NCBI GenBank assembly: GCA_013399115.1
Contig: VXAA01000904.1
Span: 513,979-577,978, forward strand
Reading direction: 5' to 3'
DNA from: Anseranas semipalmata
Lineage: Eukaryota > Chordata > Aves > Anseriformes > Anseranatidae
Length of the DNA stretch: 64,000 bases
The translations under genes were made by a program, and so were the position numbers. This document shows, in pieces, positions 1 to 60,400 of this stretch (positions within the stretch are counted from its first letter, which is position 1; every line of letters starts with the position of its first letter). The notes below the pieces were generated by a model that was not told where the DNA came from, ran no database searches, and saw only the letters and a program-made list of their open reading frames with translations.

Positions 1-18
1 GCATTATGAATCACTCAC

Positions 19-49225
<49,207 letters not shown>

Positions 49226-49447
49226 TTTCCATCGAAATCGTACGTGAGTCGATAGTTACAAAAGTCTTTAGCAACAGCGGCACTGGAGCGGGAGCTGAAA
49301 GGCGAAGAGAGAGATGCCCCAAGATCCCAGGCAATCACACTGCTCCCTCTGCCCCCACCTGCAGCAACATCTGCAAGAGAAACCAGCGCTAAGGGAGGAA
49401 GAAGGAAATACAGTAAATAAAAAGCAACCGAGCCCTACAGCTCCCGG
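49226..49447 (-). other. ATP2C1: ATP2C1 5' leader region (partly 5' UTR, 5' limit unknown)
   Basis: This is the sequence just upstream of the ATG, up to the gap. It is of intermediate GC with several CpGs. It contains two upstream ATGs on the minus strand: one at 49230-49232 that overlaps the main start out of frame, and one at 49368-49370 that opens a 12-triplet ORF ending in TGA at 49335. A pyrimidine-rich stretch ending TTTCTCTTGCAG lies immediately before 49370, so the leader may be split, with a noncoding exon inside the gap. Confidence 0.6.
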
Positions 49448-49863
49448 NNNNNNNNNNNNNNNNNNNNNNNNNNNNNNNNNNNNNNNNNNNNNNNNNNNNN
49501 NNNNNNNNNNNNNNNNNNNNNNNNNNNNNNNNNNNNNNNNNNNNNNNNNNNNNNNNNNNNNNNNNNNNNNNNNNNNNNNNNNNNNNNNNNNNNNNNNNNN
49601 NNNNNNNNNNNNNNNNNNNNNNNNNNNNNNNNNNNNNNNNNNNNNNNNNNNNNNNNNNNNNNNNNNNNNNNNNNNNNNNNNNNNNNNNNNNNNNNNNNNN
49701 NNNNNNNNNNNNNNNNNNNNNNNNNNNNNNNNNNNNNNNNNNNNNNNNNNNNNNNNNNNNNNNNNNNNNNNNNNNNNNNNNNNNNNNNNNNNNNNNNNNN
49801 NNNNNNNNNNNNNNNNNNNNNNNNNNNNNNNNNNNNNNNNNNNNNNNNNNNNNNNNNNNNNNN
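49448..49863. other. Assembly gap of 416 N
   Basis: A run of N exactly between the ATP2C1 leader and the CpG island. GC-rich promoters with G-runs are often lost in draft assemblies; the right edge here has G9 and other G-tracts. The transcription start and any noncoding first exon are probably inside. The stated length may be an estimate. Confidence 0.99.
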
Positions 49864-50150
49864 CGCACACACACACGGGCGCCTGCGCCCCAGAGGGCGG
49901 GGGGCCGTTGAGGGGGGGGGCGTTAACGGCCGCTGCTGGCCGGTAACGGTCGCCGCTCGCTCCCCCCTTCACCCCCGCAACGGCGCGGGCTCAGCGGGCC
50001 CTGCAGGCCGCGCGGCCCCCTCAGCGTAAAGGGGCGTTCGAACGGTGTGTGTGTGTGTGGAAACGCGTCACACCCGCGGGGCAGGCGCTGGGTGCGGGGT
50101 TACCGTGCGGCCAGATGAGACTCGCGGTGCGGTTTGAATCGGCAGGCACA
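49864..50150 (-). promoter_or_regulatory. ATP2C1: CpG island, probable ATP2C1 promoter
   Basis: More than 30 CpG dinucleotides occur in about 285 bases, against almost none in the flanking AT-rich DNA. Visible elements are a GC box GGGCGG (49895-49900), an NRF1-like GCGCCTGCGC (49879-49888) inside a 14-bp inverted repeat, and several AACGG (MYB-like) words. There is no obvious TATA box, which fits a housekeeping gene. The position is immediately upstream of the start exon. The island is expected to extend into the gap. A divergent transcript cannot be excluded. Confidence 0.75.
50046..50059. repeat. (GT)7 in CpG island
   Basis: A short GT run within the CpG island; a CA run also borders the gap at 49866-49876. 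Confidence 0.9.
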
Positions 50151-51761
50151 TTAGCCCCTTCTTACAGATGGTAGTCAAAAAATGCTGAGGCAAAATCTTA
50201 AACACTGAGATGGCTGTTTTAAAAACTTGGTTTTAGCAACAGACCACATAAGTACCGACCCTTATCACCAAGTACCGTGAAAAAGAAAAAGCTCTACCAA
50301 TTCATTTATCTTTACCAAGACCTCCAGAGGAGTAGTACTTGAAGCCACGATTCCAACACTGAGCGCCAAGGCAGGGGAAGGTTTTAAATAGTGGTCTCCA
50401 CTGAGATAGTTTTATATTTAAGGATAATGCGTGTAAGATACGACACATAGCACTAGTAAGAACAAAATGCATTTAGACTTTCAAGGTCATAAATCTAATC
50501 GAGACATACTAATTGTAGGCTTTGCACCCTGTTTCTAAAGGAGCGTGACAACATGGACGGAGAAGTACAGTCTCATTGACAGCTCATGATTAACGACCTG
50601 TCACCTCCGCTTTGTTTTTCTTAGGCGTTAGAAGAAACCAAAATCAGTCTTTGTCAGTTCATAAGCAGCATTTAACGGAACATTATAATTTTAAACATTT
50701 TAATTAAGCCTCCTAGCCCATAATAGCATGCTTCTCGAATCCCTCAGCCAAACACAGTCAAGTTAAATGGCTAATTTCCTCTTTTCAAGCTCTTAAAGCT
50801 AATTTTTTGGGGGTGCTAAAACAATTTAAATTTGTCTATATATGGTGAGAGGTAAAGAATTGTAAGTGCTGATTTAAAGCATGGGCCCTAGATATTTGCA
50901 TTTAATAAAATAAGGAGACAACAAGCAGGTTAACAGAGATTACCTAATGCATAATTTCAGACCTGTCCCATATATTTGCCACGTTACTTGAAAATCTCTA
51001 TGGTTACTCCATGAAATATTGCAATTCAAGTAGGTAACACTGTCATTACAGCAATGACTCCTCAAAATACTGCTCCTGTTAACTTGTTTGTAATGCAAGC
51101 AAAGAACCATGTTAGCTATTTGTGACACTAGTTACGATGCCTGAGTTTCAACAAAAAACTGATGCGCAGTGACTAATTAGGAAAAATACCCATTTACTTT
51201 ATTAAAACTGGTAGCTCAGTTTCAAAAGCAGATGTTGCCATTAAATATGAAAAAAACTTCTGTAAATATTTTCATGAAGAAAAAACATAAGCATTGCTTG
51301 TAGCTTCTAATACTATTTACATGTACAACAAATTTGGATTTCTTTACAGTATGCTATGAGAAGCTTTGGGGAGAAGATTGGAAGGGAGTTCTTGGATGTT
51401 ACTGAGCTTGTTCAGAACTGAAGTTATTGAGGTGTAAATATCTGTGACAAAGTCGACCTAGTAAGAAATATCCTTTGTTCACATGTCTTAAAAAAAGGAG
51501 AGAAAAGTCAAAAGCAAGCGCTACCTAGTGACAACTCAAAAAGCTTCATCTCTGGAGCTTAATCTTTTTCATATTAGTGTAACTCTACCAATCATGCATT
51601 CCTGTATGCAGCCAGGCAGCTGGGAAGTGCTTCTTCCGTATTATACTAGGACGGTATCCATCCTTGGAAATTGTATTACTTTTTCTGCCATATTGTACTC
51701 CTATACTCAGTGATTGTTTAATAAACAATACTTATAAAGTATTTTATCTCCATCTGCTGCT

Positions 51762-51779
51762 AAAAAAAAAAAAAAAAAA
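51762..51779 (+). repeat. A18 run 37 bases after an AATAAA
   Basis: Eighteen A on the plus strand. AATAAA lies at 51720-51725, giving the look of a polyadenylated transcript end copied into DNA. Confidence 0.8.
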
Positions 51780-52467
51780 CATCCTGACTTAAGGTGAGCT
51801 TGATACACAAGAGTATTATTAAGTATATTGCAAAGTCATTATTTAGCAAACCAAAGCATCATTATTATAACACAACTGTAGAGATAAAGGTCCAACTTTT
51901 AAAAAAAAAAGCTTTGCGTAACGTAACCAGCTGTAGCCAGTCGTATTCAAATTGCAAGAATTTGTGTTAGATTTTTTAATCTCATATGTAAACAAATTTT
52001 GCAATAAAGTGCTGGTGTGAATTATACAATGAGCAAATGTTTCTGTATCAGTCCACAACATAATAATTTGACTGAAAATACAGAAGAACATATTAAAATA
52101 TGAAAAGCCAGCAAATCTCTAAACCTCACAGTTAAAATCTCTTTTAAAAGAAAGGTAGTACTTGAAAGGATGTGCAATACTGATAGGTTTGGGGAAAAAC
52201 AGACTGTAAACTTTAGTGGTTGTTACAGCACCGTTTTTCTCTCTCTTGGGTGCAGACCCGAGAATTCTTCCTAACAGAGAAGTGAGCCTGCTGATAATAG
52301 GTTTGCATTTATGAGATCAGAGTTTCATGAACATTCAATGACAGCTTAAGCAGCCAAGTGTTCTCCTTCCCTTGGTGTTGTTGGGTTTCTGTGCCACCCA
52401 GTACCAGCTAAGTGTTCTACATCACCAAAAAAAGAGGAGTTTCTGTCATCCTGTCACCTCCCCCCCC

Positions 52468-52468
52468 N
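52468..52468. other. Single ambiguous base after C7
   Basis: One N directly follows a run of seven C, so the homopolymer length is uncertain here. Confidence 0.99.
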
Positions 52469-53275
52469 TCCTTTCCCCCACAGAAATCTCATCATGTACC
52501 TGCTGCTGATGCTGAAGTCAGGACTTTCCTTCTGTGAGCGGCTGTCAGCAGCAGGGAGCCACTAGATTATCTCAGAACCACAAACTTGGTTGTTAATCAG
52601 TTTGAGGTTATGTGGGGACTGATCCCAGCTGAAAATCAGTAAGTACAGACGTCTCAGACTGAATCAGAAGTGGTTATGCTGGCACAGCCAAGAGGGTGGC
52701 ACCAGTATGGGAAGCATAAATAGGTACTGCAGCTTTCAGTACTTTCTTTGCTCCCCTAGGCCTTCAGAGATGGAAACTAGTGATTTGATAACATGAAATA
52801 GGATATGGGTTTTTTTTAGTATAGTCAGACAAAAAAAAACACATACTTTTCCTTCTGCATGAATCTAAAGGCAACCCAAAAACTTGTTTCTAGCTGCCTT
52901 TCTAATTATTCAGAAAAAAAGAAGAGCCTCTGAAAGTCTTGGAAAAATTAGGAGGTAATAAACACGTGACATTCTAGATAGAACCATTCATCAGTTGGAT
53001 GGGAAGAAAGGAGAGTTCTGTCTAATGCCATTAAACAGAGAGGCCTTCACCCGCAGCAAGTTTATATGCGAGCTTAACTTCAAGGTTTAGTCTTCAGGAT
53101 CACAATTGAACTTCATCTCAACTATTCCCTTGTGCTACCTATAGCACTATCAGAAGTAGTAAAAAGAAATTTTAAACATAGTAAAGATGTTTCAACAGTT
53201 TGGAGATCTGTTAAACAGGATTCCTTTAACTCACTTTTCAGACAATAACAGCATTCAAAATACTTTCTGTTCTGA

Positions 53276-53507
53276 ATCACAGAATCACAGGATGGTTGAG
53301 GTTGGAAGGGACCTCTGGAGATCATCCAGTCCAACCCCCCTGACAAGCAGGGTCACCTAGAGCACGTTGCACAGGATCACATCCAGGCGGGTTTTGAGTA
53401 TCTCCAGAGAAGGAGACTCCACAGCCTCTCTGGGCAACCTGTTCCAGTGCTCTGTCACCCTCACAGTAAAGAAGTGCCCCCTCATATTCAGCCGGAACTT
53501 CCTGAAG
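53276..53507 (-). mobile_element. CR1 LINE 3' fragment upstream of ATP2C1
   Basis: Plus-strand text AATCACAGAATCACAGGATG, GTTGAGGTTGGAAGGGACCT, CATCCAGTCCAACCCCCCTG and CTCTGGGCAACCTGTTCCAG is the antisense of a CR1 3' region. About 230 bp remain, with the 5' truncation near 53507, where a short near-perfect palindrome AGATCCTTTTAAAGGATCT follows. Confidence 0.93.
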
Positions 53508-53991
53508 TAAGCTTCCAGATCCTTTTAAAGGATCTTTTTAAAGACAAACTTATTTAAATGTTGTCAGTGTTGAGTAATGCTAATGAAGTTTACTGTGAGT
53601 TTTGTTAATCTCATGCAAAGTTTATTTATAAATTGTAATAGGAGACAAGCATCTTTCTGAATCATAACATCAATAGTATTTTAATATGTGACAAAGCTTT
53701 CTATAGTATTTCAATGCGGGGCAGAGGAGAAGATTAATATGTGATCCTTCTGTCAAAACACACCATCAACTATTTGCTTACTTTGCTTTAGGCATAATTC
53801 AGCCTGCCCTCAACATACTCAGCACAAATTAGCCTTTCTGGAAGAAAAATTACTTTCTGGTAAGATGGGCTTTCCTTTGATTTAATCTCATTATTTGTCT
53901 TCTTTTATCTTGGTATCAAAAAACTCACCAATGCTTTTACAGTCCTTTACAGAGTACTTACATGACTTGAGTCAGACAGGGGAAGGATGGG

Positions 53992-54006
53992 ATGTGTGTG
54001 TGTGTA
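53992..54006. repeat. (TG)n microsatellite
   Basis: TG dinucleotide run followed by TATATG and TGTATATATT words. Confidence 0.9.
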
Positions 54007-54032
54007 TATGTGTATATATTTTTAACATAATT

Positions 54033-54058
54033 TTTTTAACATTATAAAATGTTAAAAA
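54033..54058. repeat. Perfect 11-bp inverted repeat, 4-base loop
   Basis: TTTTTAACATT, loop ATAA, then AATGTTAAAAA. A further partial copy of the left arm lies just before it. Confidence 0.95.
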
Positions 54059-56984
54059 CAATAAAAAAAGAAAATGTATAGTTCTCCCAGAGGAAGGACA
54101 TACTTATTTCATTTTATACACCTGAGCATGTTAAGATGCAAGAAACATAGTTACATTTTCAAATTACCTTAACTCAGCCCTGTCTTGAAGCTGTGCAATT
54201 ATGATAATTAAAGAACTTTGGTTTATGACAGTCTTAAATTAGATTTCACTGATTTTTAAAACACCATTAGATTTAATCCTCTCATCCCATCCTTAAATAG
54301 TGTTCCTACTAACGTTCTACGTTCAGAGTGGGGGTGCAGCACTGCAGCAGTTTACGTTGACATAAAATCCGGCTTTTGTGATTCTCCTTTTGCTGACACT
54401 CAGGCCTGCACTTCTTGTGTGCTGGCTCTGGCACTGTCATCTCTTGATAATCCCGTTCAGAGGGACTGATCCAGCCAAAAAGAAAGCCTACCTCAAAAGA
54501 GGCATTACTGATGAACTCCCAGAACTGGTGCAGGAAGACAATGTAGAGCTGCGGCAAGACTAGAGGAGCTCTCCCTTAAATCCGCTTACATTGTTGTGAA
54601 CATACACTATCAGAGCATTCAAGAAAATTTGGTTTAATCTGTCCTTCAGGGAAAGACTAGATGTATTCATTTTCTGACCATAGGACTCAACTGTTGTATC
54701 TTAAAACTGTATTTCATCTTCTATAGTTTTCTTGATACCTTCCATTTCTCCCACATATTCTACACTCACCTGCCAGTCTCTTCCTTCAACTGCACTACTT
54801 TGAAATAGTTACAAATATGAATTGTGTCTTTTCCATAGAGGTTTTCCCTCCCCTCATTTAGGGCATAACAAAGTTCTTCAGCCGTTTCTGATTTACCCTG
54901 TTTTCAAAATTGACTGCTCCAGTAAAAGCTTCCCTGCTAAAGTGTGGGCTTTCAGGACATGTGCTTCTATACTATCTATTTTGGTTTCAGATTTCTTAAG
55001 ATGATCCTACTCATTTTGTGAAGTAAAGAGCAAGTTTCCTGTTGCCTGTAAAAGACAGCCAAGAGATGCAGCCAAAGAGATTGTGCTCTGTCATTGGAAT
55101 ATGCTGAGAAGCAAGTTACTATTGGAAATTAGCTGAGGCAGGCAACACGTCTTGTCTGCTGCGGGAGAAATGCACCACACCTCTGCACCGTCAGCTGCAA
55201 CTACAGTCACATTACAGCCCAAGTATAGCAGAAGATGGAAACAACTGCTCCCTAGTAATGTAAAGATTACATGTCCTGATGATGGATTATTGCAACTCTT
55301 TAAAGGGGAAAGAAGAACACCCCACTTACATTTAAAAGATTTCAGTTGCATTATAGTAAGATGCCTGTGGTAGAGAATAAAGACAATTTAACAATGAAAC
55401 CATAAAGAGTTAAAATAATCAGTGGCAGTGAAGTAGTTTAGTTTGAATTGATTCAAGGCTAACGTGACAAGAAATTCAGGAATGCTGCATATATTACAGA
55501 CACAGCCAAGTCTCTCAGCACTTGGAAATTCTTTTTCAAGGTGTGGGTAAAATGGGGTGAAGGTAATAGTCAGAAAGGAGCTGGCAGTTAGTAAACAAGA
55601 TGTTTACCTACTTATAAGATTTCATCTCCAGGCAAGAATAAGATAATTTGTTTGATTAAATTGTTAAGAGTAATGTGTCAGACTGCATAATTTTATTCAG
55701 ACTCGGAGCCAAAAGCTTTATCAAGTGAAAAGAATGTGGTAGCATTTCAGGTTAGAAGAAATTCATTATAAACTTTTGTTTTACAGGACATCCTACATTC
55801 TATTTTCCTTTTTGTTTTGAGAAGTACTATATGTGTATGCAAATGAAGGTCTAGTCTTCAGAAGAATTTTTTCCTCCCTTATATCTTAAAAAAATGTGGC
55901 CTGAGGTCACATTTTTAAAGCCAGTAGTGGTTATTGATAAAAGCGATTAATATAGCGTGCGTCTTGTGCAACCATGTGCTCTAGTGTAACCCCCCCCCAG
56001 CCTTAAGGTAACCCCAAATGAAGTGAAAGACTAAATCTGTATTCAAATGCATTCTCAAACAACCCCAGCAATTAGGCTGTAGGGTGACAAGTAAAAAGTT
56101 GTAGACACAGGTTATGCAACACTTACAAAGTTAATAAAGTATACTTAGCAAAATACCCAAGTTTAAGAAGGTTGTTTTGACCTCGTTCCCTATCCAGCTA
56201 CAGAAGCGTGTGCTAGGATGAACCAGAGGTGGGAGCAAGTGCTCAGAAGTGCTTCTCTACTACCGCTGATGAATATCAAGCTTCAGCACAAGGAATATTA
56301 AGGGGGAATTGAAAAATAAACACTTATTTCAGGGCAGCACAAAAAGGCTCTTATCTGGCTTGGAAATAGGTCCTAGAATATTTTCAGCAACATCACCACC
56401 TCTAAGCTAACTGACATTGAATAACAGATCACATACTCCAGTCCATGCATCACCAAGGGTTGGATACAACCCCAGATGAAATTTGCAGGAGTGGATACAG
56501 GAGGGACAAACCCCACAGCTATATCACATAAAGTGGGAGCATATATTCCACCAGCCTGTCGCAATGGGAGGGTTAAGAGGGCCCTGAGGTGCCCCTCTCC
56601 GTTCCAGTAAATCAGTGAACTGACGTCAGCTGCATTCTGTGCATCTGCAACAAGCCAAGAAGCACCAGAGGGGGATTTAATTTAAAAAGAGTTGAAACTT
56701 GTACCATATGCCCTCCTCCCCACCATCTGGCTAGGGGGGACATTTTGTACAAATTCAGCATGCCAACTGCCTATTCAGAAGGAAAAAAGAAGTTCCTCTT
56801 TCGGTAAAAATATTAGGCAGTTCCCATTCCATCTTTAGGGGCCTCCAACGTAATCCAGATCTATGGAGGAGTTCTGCAGATGCAACCCTATTTATAGGCT
56901 TCAGAAACTGGCAATGATAGATCAGTGAAAAGCTTGTTTCCCTGTTTGAAATTCAGGCTAAAGTAAATTATAACCTTAAAGATT

Positions 56985-57245
56985 ATATATAATGTTTGAA
57001 AACTGCCCAGAATCTGTTTATATCTAAACAGACACATGATTTCGATCATATATCTTACATATTTCATATCATATTTAAGGTCATAATATGATATTATTAT
57101 AAGATGGTATTAAGTCATTATGACTATGAGATCGTATTTATCATATCACATCGGGTAGAAATTATTTAAATATATGAGGTAGGATAGGATATTTTATCAT
57201 ATAGATTTATGATTAGGCAAATAAAATATCTATTGTTAGCTTATT
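56985..57245. repeat. AT-rich stretch of degenerate TATCATAT words
   Basis: Very AT-rich DNA with many ATATCAT/ATGATAT words, including a perfect 10-bp inverted repeat (57066-57075 with 57085-57094). Confidence 0.75.
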
Positions 57246-57394
57246 TATCATTAGTTTCTGTCTAATCAAGTAGACATCTAGACATATATCTGTGGCTTAT
57301 TTAATATGCAGAATTAAAAAAATATATACATCAAGCTATAACCATTTCCGATTCATTACTCATTGACCTGTGAAAAATCATCCATCCAGGGAGA

Positions 57395-57424
57395 CAAAAA
57401 AACAAACAAACAAACAAAAAAAAA
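57395..57424. repeat. (AAAC)n simple repeat
   Basis: AAACAAACAAAC units flanked by A-runs. Confidence 0.9.
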
Positions 57425-60400
57425 CAACTCTCATTGGAAGACCCTGAGATTGTAGGAGCAACACAGATTAATTTGAAGTTGCTAATGTATGTATGCAGTG
57501 GGCATCAAAATCTTGATTTTGCTACTCTCAAAGCTGCAGAGCAGGACTCCCAGAGAATTTTCTATAGTAGGTATAGATTCCAACAAACCAGGTTATTTTA
57601 AGAATTTGTCTTTTATATCTCCTATGATTTTCACTCCAAAAGGTTTTCTGTTTATGACAAGTTATCTTTGGTTGTTTACAGCCTCACATCTTCAATATGT
57701 GTATACATTCTGATGCTGTTTTTCACTTCCTGGGACAGATTACAAAGGATTTTAAATAAGCTAACTTTAGCGTTTCTGCTTTTCTTGTTGATAAAGTTTG
57801 TTATATCCAAAGCCATAGTCTCACTGAAATATATGAACAGAGAACTAGGTTTGAAGAAACTAAGCTTTGCAGCAATTAAGCTATTACATCCTGCAGAGTC
57901 TAATCAAGATGCTACTTCTAGGCTTGCAGCTTAACAAATGCAGAACTGTAACAGAGAAACTGAAAATCAGTGATAAAAAATACGGTCCATTTTTAGAGTT
58001 GCCAAAACCTTTGAAATTGCATTTTCTTGTCCTTGTGTTTGTGACAAAAGGAAGAACACTCGTTTTTCCCCCTAAGTCCTAGGCCATTTCATTAAAGAAG
58101 AAAGCCCGTTTTGAAGAAAAGAACGAGTGACTTCATGCATTTCTACAGCCATTCACACAGTGGCTTCTGATCCCAAGCAGAACTTTTTAGCAAATATTTG
58201 CTAAGGAATTCTAGGTTTACTGCAGATATACAAGCTTCTCAAAGCACTTATCTTTAAGCAGAACTCATGCTTGTTAAGTTCACATGATTTTGAACCAGCC
58301 TAGCCATTTGTGACAGTATTTCCATTCAACCTTTTAAAATAGTTGTGGCATGACACCCTGTTCTTTCATGTAAAATTAGCCCTGCTCAAACAGTGTCTCC
58401 TTGGCACACTGTAATTTCTCCAAGTTACTCCCATCATTGTAGTAACTACGTGAAATTTGTTCAGGTTTAAAAGTTTCTAACACTAATGCCAGCAACTCCA
58501 AGTGCTATGTATAGAACTGCAGCAACTATGTTTTTAGGTGTAAGCCCTCACTGAAAATACCACTCATTACTGTGAAAGGCAGCCACTGATATGGCTAATT
58601 CAGTTTCCTCCCTTTGTCCTAAGGACTGAGTTCAGCCTGTAGTGGCCTATAACAAGCTTCCTGTGGATGCAAAGCAAAGATCATAAAGAAAGAGGTGTGG
58701 CACGGCATGAATACCAGAGAAAGGGTACAACCAAAAGTCCAATTCCTATAATACGGCTGTATTAATAGCACTTGCAGTTTCTGGGCTTTAATATCATATT
58801 CTTTAATATTACGTGCTAGTTCCTGGAATGGTGCGATTATATCAAAGATGTTTGCCTATGCTGAAAAAAATTTCTAATCCTCGTAGCTGCATAGAAGCGT
58901 GAACCTTAAAACCTGAAGAATAGAAAGGCCAAATGAAATTCCCCTGAAAAGAAATCAGAATTTGAAAGGCTAAGTCATTTTTGTAATTGTTGGGATTGAC
59001 AGTGCTGGAATTTCTAGCATTCAGAAGCATTTTCAATGAGTTTTTTTATTGCCTCTTGAGCATTCTGTGCTCTAACTTGCTTTAAAATATGGTAAAAAAT
59101 AGGGCTGCTGTAATTCTGTCAGATTTCCTGGAGAGAAGTGTTAACATATACATGTGTTACTGAGCGCATGTGAGCCCAATACATCTTAATTGTAACACAT
59201 GTCCAATACATCTGATGGTGCTCAACAGGACAGACTGCAAACATTTCGTAATTGATCGTGCACGTAAGCTGGGCACATCCAGAACTTTTTAAAATCTGAA
59301 AATGCAACAGGAGGAAGTTTCCAGGAGATTTTGCACATAGTAAAAATAGTTGCAGGCCCTGAGATGTGACTGCCTCGTTCTAAGCCATAGGCTAACTCCT
59401 GTAAGGCCATTGTTTCTTATTGTTTCTTGTAAGGGGAGAAAAGTCATTGTGATAAGCTAGTTTGGTAGGGCACAGCTGAAGAAATTCACTTAATAAAACA
59501 GGAATTACAAGCATTTGACTGTCTCAGGACTTCAAATGCTACCTAACTTTTGGTGGTTTTCTTGTCTTTACATGGCATTAGAAATGCTAACATCAAGGTC
59601 CCTCAAATTAAATCTAATGCATCTGTATTTGGCAGACTCATTCACAGTACGAAAAGGGAGGAAGCAGTGGGATGGGACAGAGGGAATTTTTTTAATTAAA
59701 AAATAAATTGTTTCATTTGTACAAAAACGCTGTAGTGATAGAATATTTTAGTTTTGAAATCTTTTCTCTTGGCCTTCCATTCTTTTGCTTACATACACTG
59801 CTCCACAAGTTACTCAAATAATGCTATGAAAGTCCATCTTAGTCTCTCTCTAATCTTTAAGCTTGATACTGCACAGCTTATTCTGTTAAGGATTTTCATT
59901 TTACTAGATTTCAGAAGTGGCAGCCAACCTGCTCCATGCCCTCTTCAACCCAAATCAATAGTTGTAATCAATAGCCATTCAGTCATGATACTGACCTAAA
60001 GAGAAGAACCTGACAATATCTGATCAAGATGATATCTGTCAGTTTCACTAAACAGTGCCTAAATGAGAAATAATATTTCAGGAAGTATAATACAATTCCA
60101 TTTTAAGTGTCGATAATGCAAGAATTCTTCAACAGACCATCTCAGACAGCCATAAAGTTGGACTCCAAAAAATAATTCAAAATACCTACAAGTACGGACC
60201 ATTTAGATTAATATGTTTTCTCAACTTCTTAAAATAAGAATTTGAATAGTGTAAACCATTAGTCAAAAGCTGTTGTCCATAAACAACCAGTTAAATTCTT
60301 CAAGATGCTAAGAAAGCACAGCTTCTCTTCACTTTTGTCAGAAAGACAGAAGCTCAACATCTTAAGATTATGGTCCTTGTTCAGCTTAGTGCTTCCTTCA

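Noticed and set aside
49268..49972. Long open frames running across the assembly gap on both strands
   Set aside because: Most of their length is N; no stop can be seen where there is no sequence.
57489..58082. Three overlapping plus-strand frames of 70-88 codons
   Set aside because: AT-rich, low-complexity hydrophobic translations without motifs; typical of chance frames.
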